DNA from: Gammaproteobacteria bacterium LSUCC0057
GTDB lineage: Bacteria > Pseudomonadota > Gammaproteobacteria > Pseudomonadales > Porticoccaceae
Direction of reading: 5' to 3'
NCBI GenBank assembly: GCA_004535795.1
Contig: SPIA01000003.1
Location: 123,813 to 187,812, forward strand
Length of the DNA: 64,000 bases
The stretch's first letter is position 1. Each line of letters opens with the position of its first letter. The notes under the pieces are model-generated. The model saw nothing but the letters and a program-made list of their open reading frames with translations. It did not search any database and was not told the DNA's origin. A program made the position numbers and the translations under genes. Positions 1 to 7,965 of this stretch are shown here, one piece after another.

Positions 1-1
1 C

Positions 2-169
2 CCGCACAGCAACACCGGTGTTGAACAGCACGGTCATCTATCGCCGCAACAATTTGCCGCGCTGTATGGCGATGCCCAGCTGGCAGTGACCACCGCCGCG
101 ATGGTGGCGGGGCTGGTGTTATTGTTCGCTGTCGAGTGGACGGCACTGCGCGGTAAGCGCCGCTTATGA
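2..169 (+). CDS. C-terminal fragment of an unidentified membrane protein
   Basis: An open frame enters from the left edge and ends at the TGA at 167-169, giving the last 55 residues of a protein. The fragment holds one hydrophobic segment (about residues 29-46 of the fragment, running TTAAMVAGLVLLFAVEW) followed by a short basic tail, which suggests a final transmembrane helix with a cytoplasmic end. Its stop overlaps the nlpD start by 4 bp (ATGA), so the two genes are probably co-transcribed and translationally coupled. In related bacteria nlpD is preceded by surE and pcm, but this tail does not look like Pcm. I do not recognise the family. Confidence 0.6.
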   Translation, partial: PHSNTGVEQHGHLSPQQFAALYGDAQLAVTTAAMVAGLVLLFAVEWTALRGKRRL

Positions 170-861
170 GGCAGTCGCTGTTGGCACTGGTAGTGGCGCT
201 GTGGTTGGTCGCCTGTGCCGCGCCAGAGCGCGCTGCGCCGATTTCAACCCTGCCGCAACCGCCCAGCCAGCGGCTCCAGCATCACTGGGTTGCCGCTGGC
301 GAGACCCTCTATGCGATCGCTTGGCGCTACGGTTTGGACTACCGCGAGTTGGCGCGTATCAACGGTCTGCGCGAGCCCTATCGATTGCAGCGCAACACCA
401 AATTGTGGCTCTCCGCCGCTGCCGCTCCCGCGGCTGCCACTGGGCACACCGCTGTAGTAAAAGCAGCGCCGCCAACGCCTGCGGTGCTGGCCGAGCGCGT
501 CTACAACCAGCAGTGGCAGTGGCCGGCCAGCGGTCGCATCGAACAGGGCTTCTCTCCGACCGATCACCACCAGGGGCTATCGCTAGCCGGTGCGCCGGGT
601 CGTGCCGTTAAACCGGCGGCAGCTGGGGTGGTGGTTTATGCCGGCGCTGGACTGCGCGGTTACGGCAAGCTGATCATCGTCAAACACAATGAGTTGTTGT
701 TGTCGGCCTACGCTCACAATGCGGTGCTCGAGGTGGCGGAGGGCGCCGTGGTTAACGCCGCGACAGTGCTGGCTAAGGCGGGTGACAGTGGCCGTGTCTA
801 CTTTGAAATTCGCCGCGATGGCAAACCGATCGACCCGCTCGATTTTCTCCCCGTACGTTAG
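166..861 (+). CDS. nlpD: NlpD-type lipoprotein, LysM + degenerate LytM (M23) domain
   Basis: 231 residues. A lipoprotein signal ends in the lipobox LVAC with Cys17 as the lipidation site. A LysM peptidoglycan-binding domain follows (about 40-84), then an M23/LytM domain (about 125-229) ending in the family's typical FEIRRDGKPIDPLDFLP. The metal-site residues expected of an active M23 peptidase are missing: the HxxxD motif reads HQGLS and the HxH-like end reads VYFEI. This is the usual state of NlpD, which activates septal amidases instead of cutting peptidoglycan. The neighbouring rpoS is the classical partner. Its likely client, an AmiB-type amidase, lies at the other end of the window. The start overlaps the preceding stop by 4 bp. 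Confidence 0.92.
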   Translation: MRQSLLALVVALWLVACAAPERAAPISTLPQPPSQRLQHHWVAAGETLYAIAWRYGLDYRELARINGLREPYRLQRNTKLWLSAAAAPAAATGHTAVVKAAPPTPAVLAERVYNQQWQWPASGRIEQGFSPTDHHQGLSLAGAPGRAVKPAAAGVVVYAGAGLRGYGKLIIVKHNELLLSAYAHNAVLEVAEGAVVNAATVLAKAGDSGRVYFEIRRDGKPIDPLDFLPVR

Positions 862-909
862 ACGATTAGCCCTCTCTGCCGTTCGTTCGCTGGCATAGCG
901 GTCTCTTTT

Positions 910-949
910 AATTGTGCAAAGATCCAAAAAAGATAGCTATTGCACGATT
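910..949 (+). promoter_or_regulatory. Inverted repeat in the nlpD-rpoS interval
   Basis: The 282 bp between nlpD and rpoS contain no gene. Ten bases at 910-919 (AATTGTGCAA) pair with 940-949 (TTGCACGATT), giving a 10-bp RNA stem with one G-U pair and a 20-nt A-rich loop. It is not followed by a T-run, so it does not look like an intrinsic terminator. It would lie in any rpoS transcript that starts inside nlpD, as in enteric bacteria, so a leader structure or a regulator site are both possible. Confidence 0.35.
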
Positions 950-1143
950 AGTTCCCCGCCAATCGTTGCTAATACTTTGGTAGTGATACTTTTTTGCTGA
1001 CACCTTTGCAGCAACTCTTCTGCCGGATTGTCGTCTCCTGTTCGATCCTTAATTATCTCAGTTAAGCGGTTTTGGCCGCTGGTTAACGGGCGGTGCGGCG
1101 CAGTGCGCTCTGCCGCTGAAACGAGAGAGATAAGGAGTATGTC

Positions 1144-2181
1144 ATGCCAGGGATAGCGCTCGCGCAACCACAACGCGCCCAACAATTGCATTCACTCAAA
1201 CAGACCACCCCCCGCAACTCCCGCACGCGGCCAAGCCGACCATCCGCACTCGCCATTACGGCGGTGCAAGAAGTGTTCTCTGACACTGCCGAGCAGAGAA
1301 AAAAAACATCCAGCGGCAACGCCGCCGCCAACACCGCTACAGCGAGCAGTCACAGCGACGACGCCACCGCTATCTATCTGCGTGAAATCGGTCGGGCACC
1401 GCTGCTCACTCGCGAGCAAGAGGTCGATTACAGCCGTCGGCTGCGCCGCGGTGAGTGCCGCTATAAACAGTTGATGATCGAGTCCAATCTGCGTCTGGTG
1501 GTGAACATCGCCCGCAAATATTCCGGCCGCACGCTACCGCTACTGGATCTCATCCAAGAGGGTAATTTGGGGTTGATTCGCGCAGTGGAAAAATTTGACC
1601 CTGAGCTCGGCTACCGGTTTTCGACGTATGCCACCTGGTGGATACGTCAAGCGGTGGAGCGCGCGCTGATTAACCTCGGTGAGACGGTGCGGGTACCGGT
1701 GCATGTCAGCAAAGAGATCAACCAGTGCCTGCGCGAAAGTCGCACGCTGCGCCAGAGCGGGCAGCGCAGCCCCTCAGTGGAGGAGATCGCCGAGGCGACC
1801 GGCAAGAGTGCCGAGAGAGTCCAGCAGTTGCTGGCAGTCAAAGACTCTCAGCGGTTGGCGGCTGGGCAGTTGAGTGAGGAGGGCGACTTTCTCGATACCT
1901 TGGCCAGTGAAGCGACGACCCCACAGCAGTCTATTGAACAGCAGCAGATGGCGGCAAAACTGCAGGGGGTGCTGCAGCGCTTGCCGGGTAAACAGCGCGA
2001 AATCTTGGAGCGTCGTTTTGGTTTGGGCCGCTACCCGCCGCACACCCTCGAAATGATTGGTGCCGCAGTCGGCCTGACTCGCGAGCGGGTCCGTCAGATA
2101 CAGTTGGCGGCAATTAAGAAGGTACAACAAACCATGGAGTTAGAACGGCTTGTGTTTGACGACCTGCTGGCCGATAGCTGA
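1144..2181 (+). CDS. rpoS: RNA polymerase sigma factor RpoS (sigma-38), divergent N-terminus
   Basis: 345 residues. Region 1.2 starts at about 73 ([12 protein letters not shown]), region 2 spans about 106-176 with [12 protein letters not shown], region 3 about 185-255, and region 4 about 275-328 with the helix-turn-helix [11 protein letters not shown]. It directs the general stress and stationary-phase response. The position right after nlpD supports RpoS over another group 2 sigma factor. Two oddities stand out. Residues 1-70 are basic and Ser/Thr/Ala-rich, where RpoS is normally acidic. The stretch after region 2.4 reads [13 protein letters not shown] where most RpoS proteins have MNQTRTIRLPIH. 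The start is fixed by AAGGAG at 1132-1137, 6 nt before the ATG. Confidence 0.88.
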   Translation: MPGIALAQPQRAQQLHSLKQTTPRNSRTRPSRPSALAITAVQEVFSDTAEQRKKTSSGNAAANTATASSHSDDATAIYLREIGRAPLLTREQEVDYSRRLRRGECRYKQLMIESNLRLVVNIARKYSGRTLPLLDLIQEGNLGLIRAVEKFDPELGYRFSTYATWWIRQAVERALINLGETVRVPVHVSKEINQCLRESRTLRQSGQRSPSVEEIAEATGKSAERVQQLLAVKDSQRLAAGQLSEEGDFLDTLASEATTPQQSIEQQQMAAKLQGVLQRLPGKQREILERRFGLGRYPPHTLEMIGAAVGLTRERVRQIQLAAIKKVQQTMELERLVFDDLLADS

Positions 2182-2199
2182 GCGCTGGTGGGCAAAAAA

Positions 2200-2234
2200 A
2201 AGGCCCCGCACCGCTGAGGTGTCGGGGCCTTTTA
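2200..2234. terminator. Bidirectional intrinsic terminator between rpoS and ppa
   Basis: A GC-rich hairpin (AGGCCCCG-CACC paired with GGTG-T-CGGGGCCT, one bulge) is flanked by an A-run on the left and TTTTATT on the right. It can therefore stop transcription from both convergent genes, rpoS on plus and ppa on minus. Confidence 0.85.
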
Positions 2235-2244
2235 TTAGCTGTTG

Positions 2245-2778
2245 TTATTCGCCGTCGGTGTAGCGTTGACGCGAAACCAGAATCTCTTGGCGCGCCGCTT
2301 CGGCATTTTCCCAACCAGTGACCTTGACCCACTTGCCCGCTTCGAGCGCTTTGTAGTTTTCAAAGTAGTGGCCAATTTGACGAATTAGCAGCTCGGGCAG
2401 GTCGGCAACCTCGTTGACATGGTCGTAGGCTTTGGTCAGCTTAGTGTGCGGTACTGCCAGCAGTTTGTGGTCCATGCCAGACTCGTCTTCCATCACCAGT
2501 ACCCCGACCGGGCGGGCGCGGATAACCGCGCCGGGCATTACCGGGTAAGGGGCAACCACCAACACGTCAAGCGGGTCTCCGTCTTCAGAGAGGGTGTGGG
2601 GGATGTAGCCGTAGTTGGCGGGGTAGAACATCGGTGTGGCGACAAAGCGGTCGACAAAAATAGCGTGGCTGGCTTTGTCGATCTCGTATTTGATCGGGTC
2701 GTGGTTGGCGGGGATCTCAATAATCACATTGATGTCGTTGGGAAGATCGTGGCCTGCAGATACGTGGTCAAAATTCAT
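2245..2778 (-). CDS. ppa: Inorganic pyrophosphatase (soluble, family I)
   Basis: 177 residues, the usual size of bacterial family I enzymes. It hydrolyses pyrophosphate to phosphate in the cytoplasm and so pulls biosynthetic reactions forward. The signature DGDPLDVLV with its metal-binding aspartates and the later EDESGMDHK block are both present. The frame is open further upstream, but the protein family begins at MNFDHVSAG, and an AGGAG-like site (CAGGAGCAGC on the minus strand) sits just before this ATG, so I use 2778. It stands alone, convergent with rpoS. Confidence 0.95.
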   Translation of the reverse strand: MNFDHVSAGHDLPNDINVIIEIPANHDPIKYEIDKASHAIFVDRFVATPMFYPANYGYIPHTLSEDGDPLDVLVVAPYPVMPGAVIRARPVGVLVMEDESGMDHKLLAVPHTKLTKAYDHVNEVADLPELLIRQIGHYFENYKALEAGKWVKVTGWENAEAARQEILVSRQRYTDGE

Positions 2779-2829
2779 GCGCTGCTCCTGGATGGCAAAA
2801 AGGGTCAATGGTGGCAGGTGGGGTGACAA

Positions 2830-2857
2830 ATTCTGCGCCGGATTATAGCGGTGTCAA
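2830..2857 (-). promoter_or_regulatory. Candidate ppa promoter
   Basis: On the minus strand a perfect -35 TTGACA (2852-2857) is followed after 16 nt by CAGAAT (2830-2835, 4 of 6 matches to TATAAT), which would start a leader of about 45 nt for ppa. A perfect TATAAT also lies at 2842-2847, only 4 nt from the TTGACA. It could be the -10 of a second start with a poor -35 (ATGGCG, 18-nt spacer). The rest of the 329-bp ppa/RND interval holds the inverted repeat at 2909-2942 and no gene. Confidence 0.5.
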
Positions 2858-2908
2858 CCACTCAGCGCCATATCGACCAAGGTCTCAACGCCCACACTGC
2901 TAGGCTTT

Positions 2909-2942
2909 TTTGCCATGCGCTATAACTTTGCGCTATGGCAAA
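2909..2942. promoter_or_regulatory. Long inverted repeat upstream of the RND efflux operon
   Basis: TTTGCCATGCGC (2909-2920) pairs with GCGC-T-ATGGCAAA (2930-2942), a 12-bp dyad with one bulged T and a 9-nt centre (TATAACTTT). It has no T-run after it in the plus direction. A weak -10-like TAGAAT (3040-3045) for the downstream operon lies about 100 bp further on. Operators of efflux operons often have this form, but no regulator gene is adjacent. Confidence 0.4.
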
Positions 2943-3107
2943 TTGACCGTTATTGCCGGCGCCTCTGCGCAGTGGCTGCTCACTGCCTGGGACGCGGTAG
3001 AAATCATCGGAAAAACTTACTCGTAGCAGCTGCAGCGGTTAGAATAAGCGGCTGGATTTGATTGTGTTGGTCGCTGAACAAGGCCAGCCCTGTTTAGGGA
3101 GAGTAGA

Positions 3108-4166
3108 GTGGATCGCAATATTCGTGTCGCTGTCTATATTGCCGTCGGTCTCATGGCCTGGTTTGCCAGTGGCTGGTGGCAGCCGCCGCAGCCAGAAACG
3201 GCTACTGAACAAGTAGCTACCAGCGCCAAAACCGTCGAAGTGCGCGAATTTAGCCCACAATCTTATCGCCCGCGTATGACGCTGCGCGCAGTCACTGAGC
3301 CGCGCCGCGCCGTCGAATTGCGCGCCGAAGTTGGCGGTGTCTTGATTGATCGTCCACAGCCGCAGGGCGGCGAGGTGGCTGCTGGCGAGGTGATCTGCAA
3401 ACTCGACCCGCGCGCCAGACCAGAGATTCTGGCTGAAGCAGAGGCCGCGCTGCAAGTCGCTGAGCTCGATTACCAAGGCGCCCAGAGGCTGCAACAGGCC
3501 GGTATTCAGTCGCAGCTGGCGATCGCGACGGCACGGGCGAAGTTACAAAGCGCTCGCGCCGCGCAGCGCCGCGCCGAGATCGATCTGCTCAACAGTGAAG
3601 TTGTGGCACCCTTTGCCGGCGTGGTCGAGCGTATTATGGTTGAGCGCGGCGATCTGCTGCAGCCCGGCCAGAGCTGTGCGCAGCTGTTGCAACTCGACCC
3701 TATCAAGGTGGTCGCTTATGTCACCGAACAGGAGATCGCCCAGATCAGCAGTGGCGATGCGGTGTCGGTGCAACTGGTCACTGGCCAACAACTCTCCGGC
3801 ACCATCAACTATGTGGCGCGCAGTGATGAGGGCATCACCCACAGCTACCGCATAGAGGCACTGGCGGCCAACGACAGCGGTGTTGCGGCTGGGGTGTCGG
3901 CAGAGCTGCAGCTGCAGCTGCCGGAGCTGATGGCGGTAAAAATTCCTGCCCATCTGATTGTGCTCGATCGCCGCGGCGAGCTGATTGTGCGCGCTGTCGA
4001 CAGCGCGGAGCGGGTGGTGGAGATCCCGGTGCAGCAGATCGACGAGCAGCTCGATGGCGTCTGGGTCACCGGGCTAGTTGAGCCGCAGCGGCTGATCACG
4101 GTAGGGCAAAATTATGTCAGCGCCGGTGACACGGTGGTGGCGACTGCTGCCAGCGCGCAACCGTAA
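3108..4166 (+). CDS. RND efflux periplasmic adaptor (membrane fusion protein)
   Basis: 352 residues. An N-terminal hydrophobic segment (about 5-25, with no lipobox) serves as signal or membrane anchor. It is followed by a split biotinyl-lipoyl domain (about 65-100 and 165-190, the second half beginning VVAPFAGVVERI), an alpha-helical hairpin (about 100-160) and beta-barrel and membrane-proximal domains. It links the inner-membrane RND pump that follows 12 bp downstream to an outer-membrane channel. No TolC-type gene is nearby, so an unlinked channel is probably used. The start is GTG, with AGGGAG 6-7 nt upstream. Substrate cannot be told from sequence. Confidence 0.9.
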   Translation: MDRNIRVAVYIAVGLMAWFASGWWQPPQPETATEQVATSAKTVEVREFSPQSYRPRMTLRAVTEPRRAVELRAEVGGVLIDRPQPQGGEVAAGEVICKLDPRARPEILAEAEAALQVAELDYQGAQRLQQAGIQSQLAIATARAKLQSARAAQRRAEIDLLNSEVVAPFAGVVERIMVERGDLLQPGQSCAQLLQLDPIKVVAYVTEQEIAQISSGDAVSVQLVTGQQLSGTINYVARSDEGITHSYRIEALAANDSGVAAGVSAELQLQLPELMAVKIPAHLIVLDRRGELIVRAVDSAERVVEIPVQQIDEQLDGVWVTGLVEPQRLITVGQNYVSAGDTVVATAASAQP

Positions 4167-4178
4167 GGGGCGGTTGCC

Positions 4179-7100
4179 ATGAAGCTATTGTCGAGAGCTT
4201 TTAACCAGTACCGCGTCATTCTGGCACTGCTGGTGATGATTTTGCTGGCGGGGATGATCTCGCGCAGCGCGATGACCGTTGAAGTGAGCCCCAACGTACA
4301 GGTGCCGGTGGTATTGGTGTTGATTCGCCATGACGGCATCTCGCCCGAGGACGGCGCTAGGCTGCTGATCAGACCCGTAGAAAAAGAGCTGAAAACGCTC
4401 GATGGCATCGAAGAGATTACCGCTACGGCGCGCGAGGGCAGTGTTTATATCGCCGTTGAATTTGATATCGACCGCGAGCTCGGCGACGCCTTGGCGGATA
4501 CCCGCGAAGCGGTCAGCCGCGCCCGCGCTGAGTTCCCCAGTGACACCAAAGAGCCGATCGTCAAAGAGATAGCAGCGATTCCCGAACCGACCATTGTGGT
4601 TAATTTTTCCGGCGATGCCGTCTCTGAGCGCGATCTCTACCGCGCTGCGTTGTTTTTTCAACGCGAGCTTGAAAGCCTGCCCAATGTCCTCGAGGCGCGC
4701 ATGCTGGGTCAGCGCCAGGATGTTGTTGAGATATTGCTAGATCGCAACCGCTTGCAATCTTTTGGCATCAGCGCCGATCAAGTGATCGCCTCGGTGCAGC
4801 GCAATAACTTGTTGATCCCGGCTGGCGAACTCGACACCGCTGCCGGCCGCTTTAGCATTAAGCTACCGGCGCTGCTCGAGGTGGAGGAGGATATCCGCGC
4901 ACTGCCGATTGCCGCCGCCCCGGGTGTCGCCGTCACCCTCGGCGATATCGCGCAAGTCAAACGCAGCTTTGAAGATGCCAGCGGTTTTAGCTACCTCAAC
5001 GGGGTGAAAAATATCGCCCTCAATGTCTTCAAGCGCACTCAATCGAATGCCATTACTACCGTCGCTGAGGTCAAGCAGGTGGTGGCTGACTACCGAGCCA
5101 GCGAGGCGCCCAATATTGAGATCGACTACTTTTTTGATATGTCGGAAAACGCCAGTAATCAGGTTAACGAGCTGTCGGGCAATATCTTAACGGCGATGGC
5201 ACTGGTGCTGACACTAGTCGTCGCGACGCTGGGCGTGCGCTCCGGGTTGCTGGTCGGCTTTGGTATTCCGTTCTCGCTACTCGGCGCAATTATCATCATT
5301 AACCTATTGGGTTACTCGTTTAATTTTATGGTGATGTTTGGCCTGCTGTTGGCGCTGGGCATGTTGATCGACGGCGCCATTGTTATCGTCGAATTCGCTG
5401 CCGCTGAGATGGATAAAGGTGCCGACGCCAAGAGCGCCTACGGGCTGGCGGTGAGCCGTATGGCGGTGCCGGTGCTGGCTTCAACCGGCACCACTTTGGC
5501 GGCGTTTTTACCACTGCTGTTCTGGCCCGGGGTGTCGGGCCGCTTCATGGTCTACCTACCGGTGACGGTATTTGCGGTGCTGGCTTGGTCGCTGCTTTAT
5601 GCGCTGTTGTTCGCCCCCACTTTAGGCGTGGTCAGTGCCAAGCTGAGTCGCGGCAAGCCGCCGGGTAACATTTTGGCGCCACTGACGCGGCTATACCGGC
5701 GGGCGCTTACTGTCGTGATGCGCCATACCCCTTTGGTCGGGATCGGCTCGATCGTGTTGATGTGGGCGATCTTTTCTGCCTACGGCCGCTTTGGCGCTGG
5801 GGTGGAATTTTTCACCGATGCCGAGAGCCAGTATGGCGTGGTTAGTGTGCGTGCGCTGGGCAATTTGCCGGTTGAAGAGCGCGCGCGGTTGGCGCTAATG
5901 ACCGAACAGCTGGTGCGCCAGGTGCCTGGTGTCACTCAGGTCTATGCTTCCAGTGGCGGCTCTTCAATCGGCACCGATCGACAAAAGAGCGCCGACGAAA
6001 TTGGCGAGATGCTGGTGGAGTTGGCGCCGCGCAGAGAACGCAGTAAAGATAGCCACCAGACCTTTGCCGAGATCCGCCAGCGCACCGCCGACCTGCCGGG
6101 CATTATTGTCACCGGCAAGCCACTCGAAGTCGGTCCGCCGGTCGGTAAAGATCTGCAGATACAGCTCACTGCCACTGACCGCGAGGCGCTGCACCGCAGT
6201 GCGGGTCTGGTGCGCGAGTGGGTGAGTGCTAACATCGCCGGTCTGCGCGATATCGAGGATACCCGACCGCTGGCCGGTATCGAGTGGGAAATTGCCGTCG
6301 ACCGCGCCCGGGCGGCGATGCTCGGTGTCGATATTAACGCAGTCGGCCAGATGGTGCAGATGGTCACCAACGGCGTGCGCATCGGCGCCTACCGCCCCGA
6401 TGATGCCGACGACGAAGTCGAACTGCGCATGCGCTTTGAACGCGGCGACCGCTCACTGCAGGCGCTCGACGATCTGCGCGTTAACACCGCCAATGGCGCA
6501 GTACCGATCTCCAGCTTTACGCAGCGGGTGGCGAAGCCGCGTGTCGACACCATTCAGCGGGTCGATCTGCGCGAGACTATTTTTGTCTTGGCCAATACCG
6601 AGGAGGGTTATGTCACCGATAATCAGGTGCGCCAGATCGACGCCTGGCTGCAAACCGGGCCTCTGCAGCCGGGGGTCTCCTACACCTTTAGAGGTGCTAA
6701 TGAAGAGCAGGCGGACGCCGGCGCGTTCCTCGGTGTGGCGTTCTCGATGGCGATGTTTTTAATGTTGATACTGCTGGTAGCGCAGTTCAACAGCTTCTAT
6801 CAAGCCGCCCTGATTCTCTTTTCGGTGGTGATGTCGACCGCCGGGGTGATGCTGGGGCTAATCATTAACCAGCAGCTGTTTAGCGTTATCCTCACCGGCA
6901 CCGGGCTAGTGGCGCTGGCCGGTATCGTCGTCAATAACAATATTGTGTTGATTGATGGCTACAATTATCTGCGCAAAAACGCTGCGGCTCTGAGCATTAC
7001 CGAGGCGGCTATTGAGGCGGCTGTGGGGCGTTTCCGACCCGTGATGCTGACCACCGTCACCACCATAGTTGGGCTGTTACCGCTGGCCAATGGTTTGAGT

Positions 7101-7307
7101 GTCGATATCATCAACCGCACCTGGGAACATGGCGGCGAGATTGCCTCGTGGTGGAAGCCACTCGCCGGTGCCATTGTCAACGGCTTGGCCTTTGCCACGG
7201 TTATGACGCTGTTCCTAACCCCGGTGTTACTGGTGTTGCCAGAGCGGCTGCGCACATCCTTACAAGCGTTGCGGCGCCGTTGGCGCACCGCGCGCAGTGA
7301 GTCGTAA
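4179..7307 (+). CDS. RND efflux transporter permease (AcrB/MdtB/CzcA superfamily)
   Basis: 1042 residues with the full RND plan: TM1 at about 10-30, a large periplasmic loop, TM2-6 at about 330-480, an amphipathic linker, TM7, a second loop and TM8-12 at about 860-1025. It exports compounds using the proton gradient, together with the adaptor upstream. In TM4 the aspartate pair of AcrB is reduced to Asp398-Gly399 (LIDGAIVIVEF). In TM10 the position of the AcrB relay lysine is Asn919 (GIVVNNNIVLID). Such variants exist in other RND subfamilies, so the pump is probably active but not a classical AcrB orthologue. The stop overlaps the next small gene by 11 bp. Confidence 0.92.
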   Translation: MKLLSRAFNQYRVILALLVMILLAGMISRSAMTVEVSPNVQVPVVLVLIRHDGISPEDGARLLIRPVEKELKTLDGIEEITATAREGSVYIAVEFDIDRELGDALADTREAVSRARAEFPSDTKEPIVKEIAAIPEPTIVVNFSGDAVSERDLYRAALFFQRELESLPNVLEARMLGQRQDVVEILLDRNRLQSFGISADQVIASVQRNNLLIPAGELDTAAGRFSIKLPALLEVEEDIRALPIAAAPGVAVTLGDIAQVKRSFEDASGFSYLNGVKNIALNVFKRTQSNAITTVAEVKQVVADYRASEAPNIEIDYFFDMSENASNQVNELSGNILTAMALVLTLVVATLGVRSGLLVGFGIPFSLLGAIIIINLLGYSFNFMVMFGLLLALGMLIDGAIVIVEFAAAEMDKGADAKSAYGLAVSRMAVPVLASTGTTLAAFLPLLFWPGVSGRFMVYLPVTVFAVLAWSLLYALLFAPTLGVVSAKLSRGKPPGNILAPLTRLYRRALTVVMRHTPLVGIGSIVLMWAIFSAYGRFGAGVEFFTDAESQYGVVSVRALGNLPVEERARLALMTEQLVRQVPGVTQVYASSGGSSIGTDRQKSADEIGEMLVELAPRRERSKDSHQTFAEIRQRTADLPGIIVTGKPLEVGPPVGKDLQIQLTATDREALHRSAGLVREWVSANIAGLRDIEDTRPLAGIEWEIAVDRARAAMLGVDINAVGQMVQMVTNGVRIGAYRPDDADDEVELRMRFERGDRSLQALDDLRVNTANGAVPISSFTQRVAKPRVDTIQRVDLRETIFVLANTEEGYVTDNQVRQIDAWLQTGPLQPGVSYTFRGANEEQADAGAFLGVAFSMAMFLMLILLVAQFNSFYQAALILFSVVMSTAGVMLGLIINQQLFSVILTGTGLVALAGIVVNNNIVLIDGYNYLRKNAAALSITEAAIEAAVGRFRPVMLTTVTTIVGLLPLANGLSVDIINRTWEHGGEIASWWKPLAGAIVNGLAFATVMTLFLTPVLLVLPERLRTSLQALRRRWRTARSES

Positions 7308-7647
7308 AGTGTCTTCAGCGCGACTAAACGGCGCGATTAAGATGGTCACAGCTGGGCTGGTAATGGTTTATGCCGGTTTTGCCTGGGGTGTCAGCGGCGG
7401 CTGGCAGTGGCCGCTGCTGGGGTTGTTGGCGCTGTCGGCCGCAGGGCAGTGGTTGTTGGGTTGGGATCGCAGCGTCTCCTATTCCAGCAAATTGCAGCAA
7501 CCGCTGCTGACGGGGTTGTTTGCGCTGGTGGTGTCGGTATTGCTGATGAGCAGTGGTCTGTACAGCCAACCACTGTGGGGTGCACTGGCACTGCTGGCCT
7601 GCCACCTGCTGTTGGGCTCACAACCGCCGAGAAGACGCCATGAATAG
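7297..7647 (+). CDS. Small hydrophobic membrane protein of unknown function
   Basis: 116 residues with about four predicted membrane helices (roughly 14-32, 38-53, 68-87 and 90-108) and a basic C-terminus (PPRRRHE). It starts with GTG inside the last codons of the RND pump gene and its own stop overlaps the next gene by 8 bp, so it is translationally coupled on both sides and belongs to the efflux operon. I do not recognise the family. A role in assembly or regulation of the pump is only an inference from the context. Confidence 0.65.
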   Translation: MSRKVSSARLNGAIKMVTAGLVMVYAGFAWGVSGGWQWPLLGLLALSAAGQWLLGWDRSVSYSSKLQQPLLTGLFALVVSVLLMSSGLYSQPLWGALALLACHLLLGSQPPRRRHE

Positions 7648-7963
7648 GCTCAGTAAACGCCAGCTGCGTGAGCAGTTGCGCCGGCAGACCGAGTCCTATC
7701 TGTCGCGCGGTGGAGAGATTAAAACGGTCAGCCCCGGTCAGAGCGGCTTGACTGATTTCAGTGCCGGTCGCAGTCACAGCGAGCTGTTTGTTGCGGCGCC
7801 ACGGCAACCGCGCACCTATCTCAACGAAGCGGTGGCGGCGTTGCAGCAGCGCAAGCTGTCGGCTAAGAGCAGCAAGCCGGCCAAACCGACCACGCGGCCG
7901 CGCAAAAAAATTATCTACGACGACTTTGGCGAGCCTTTGCGCGAGGTGTGGGTGGAGGAGTAG
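7640..7963 (+). CDS. Small basic protein with an SRGGEI motif (SutA-like motif)
   Basis: 107 residues, rich in Arg/Lys/Gln, with no membrane segment. Residues about 16-30 read QTESYLSRGGEIKTV. This resembles the FLSRGGKVxEI segment near the C-terminus of the RNA-polymerase-associated protein SutA and of other short gammaproteobacterial proteins. The middle is low in structure and the C-terminus (KKIIYDDFGEPLREVWVEE) looks like a second conserved patch. The ATG overlaps the preceding stop by 8 bp. The gene ends 2 bp before the convergent lipA stop. Function unknown; an interaction with the transcription machinery is a guess from one motif. Confidence 0.7.
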   Translation: MNRLSKRQLREQLRRQTESYLSRGGEIKTVSPGQSGLTDFSAGRSHSELFVAAPRQPRTYLNEAVAALQQRKLSAKSSKPAKPTTRPRKKIIYDDFGEPLREVWVEE

Positions 7964-7965
7964 CC

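Noticed and set aside
862..1143. Possible rpoS promoter near GATACT (985-990)
   Set aside because: No -35 at an acceptable distance; in related bacteria the main rpoS promoter lies inside nlpD.
2842..2857. Perfect TTGACA and TATAAT only 4 nt apart upstream of ppa
   Set aside because: They cannot act as one promoter at this spacing; I list instead TTGACA with CAGAAT 16 nt away.
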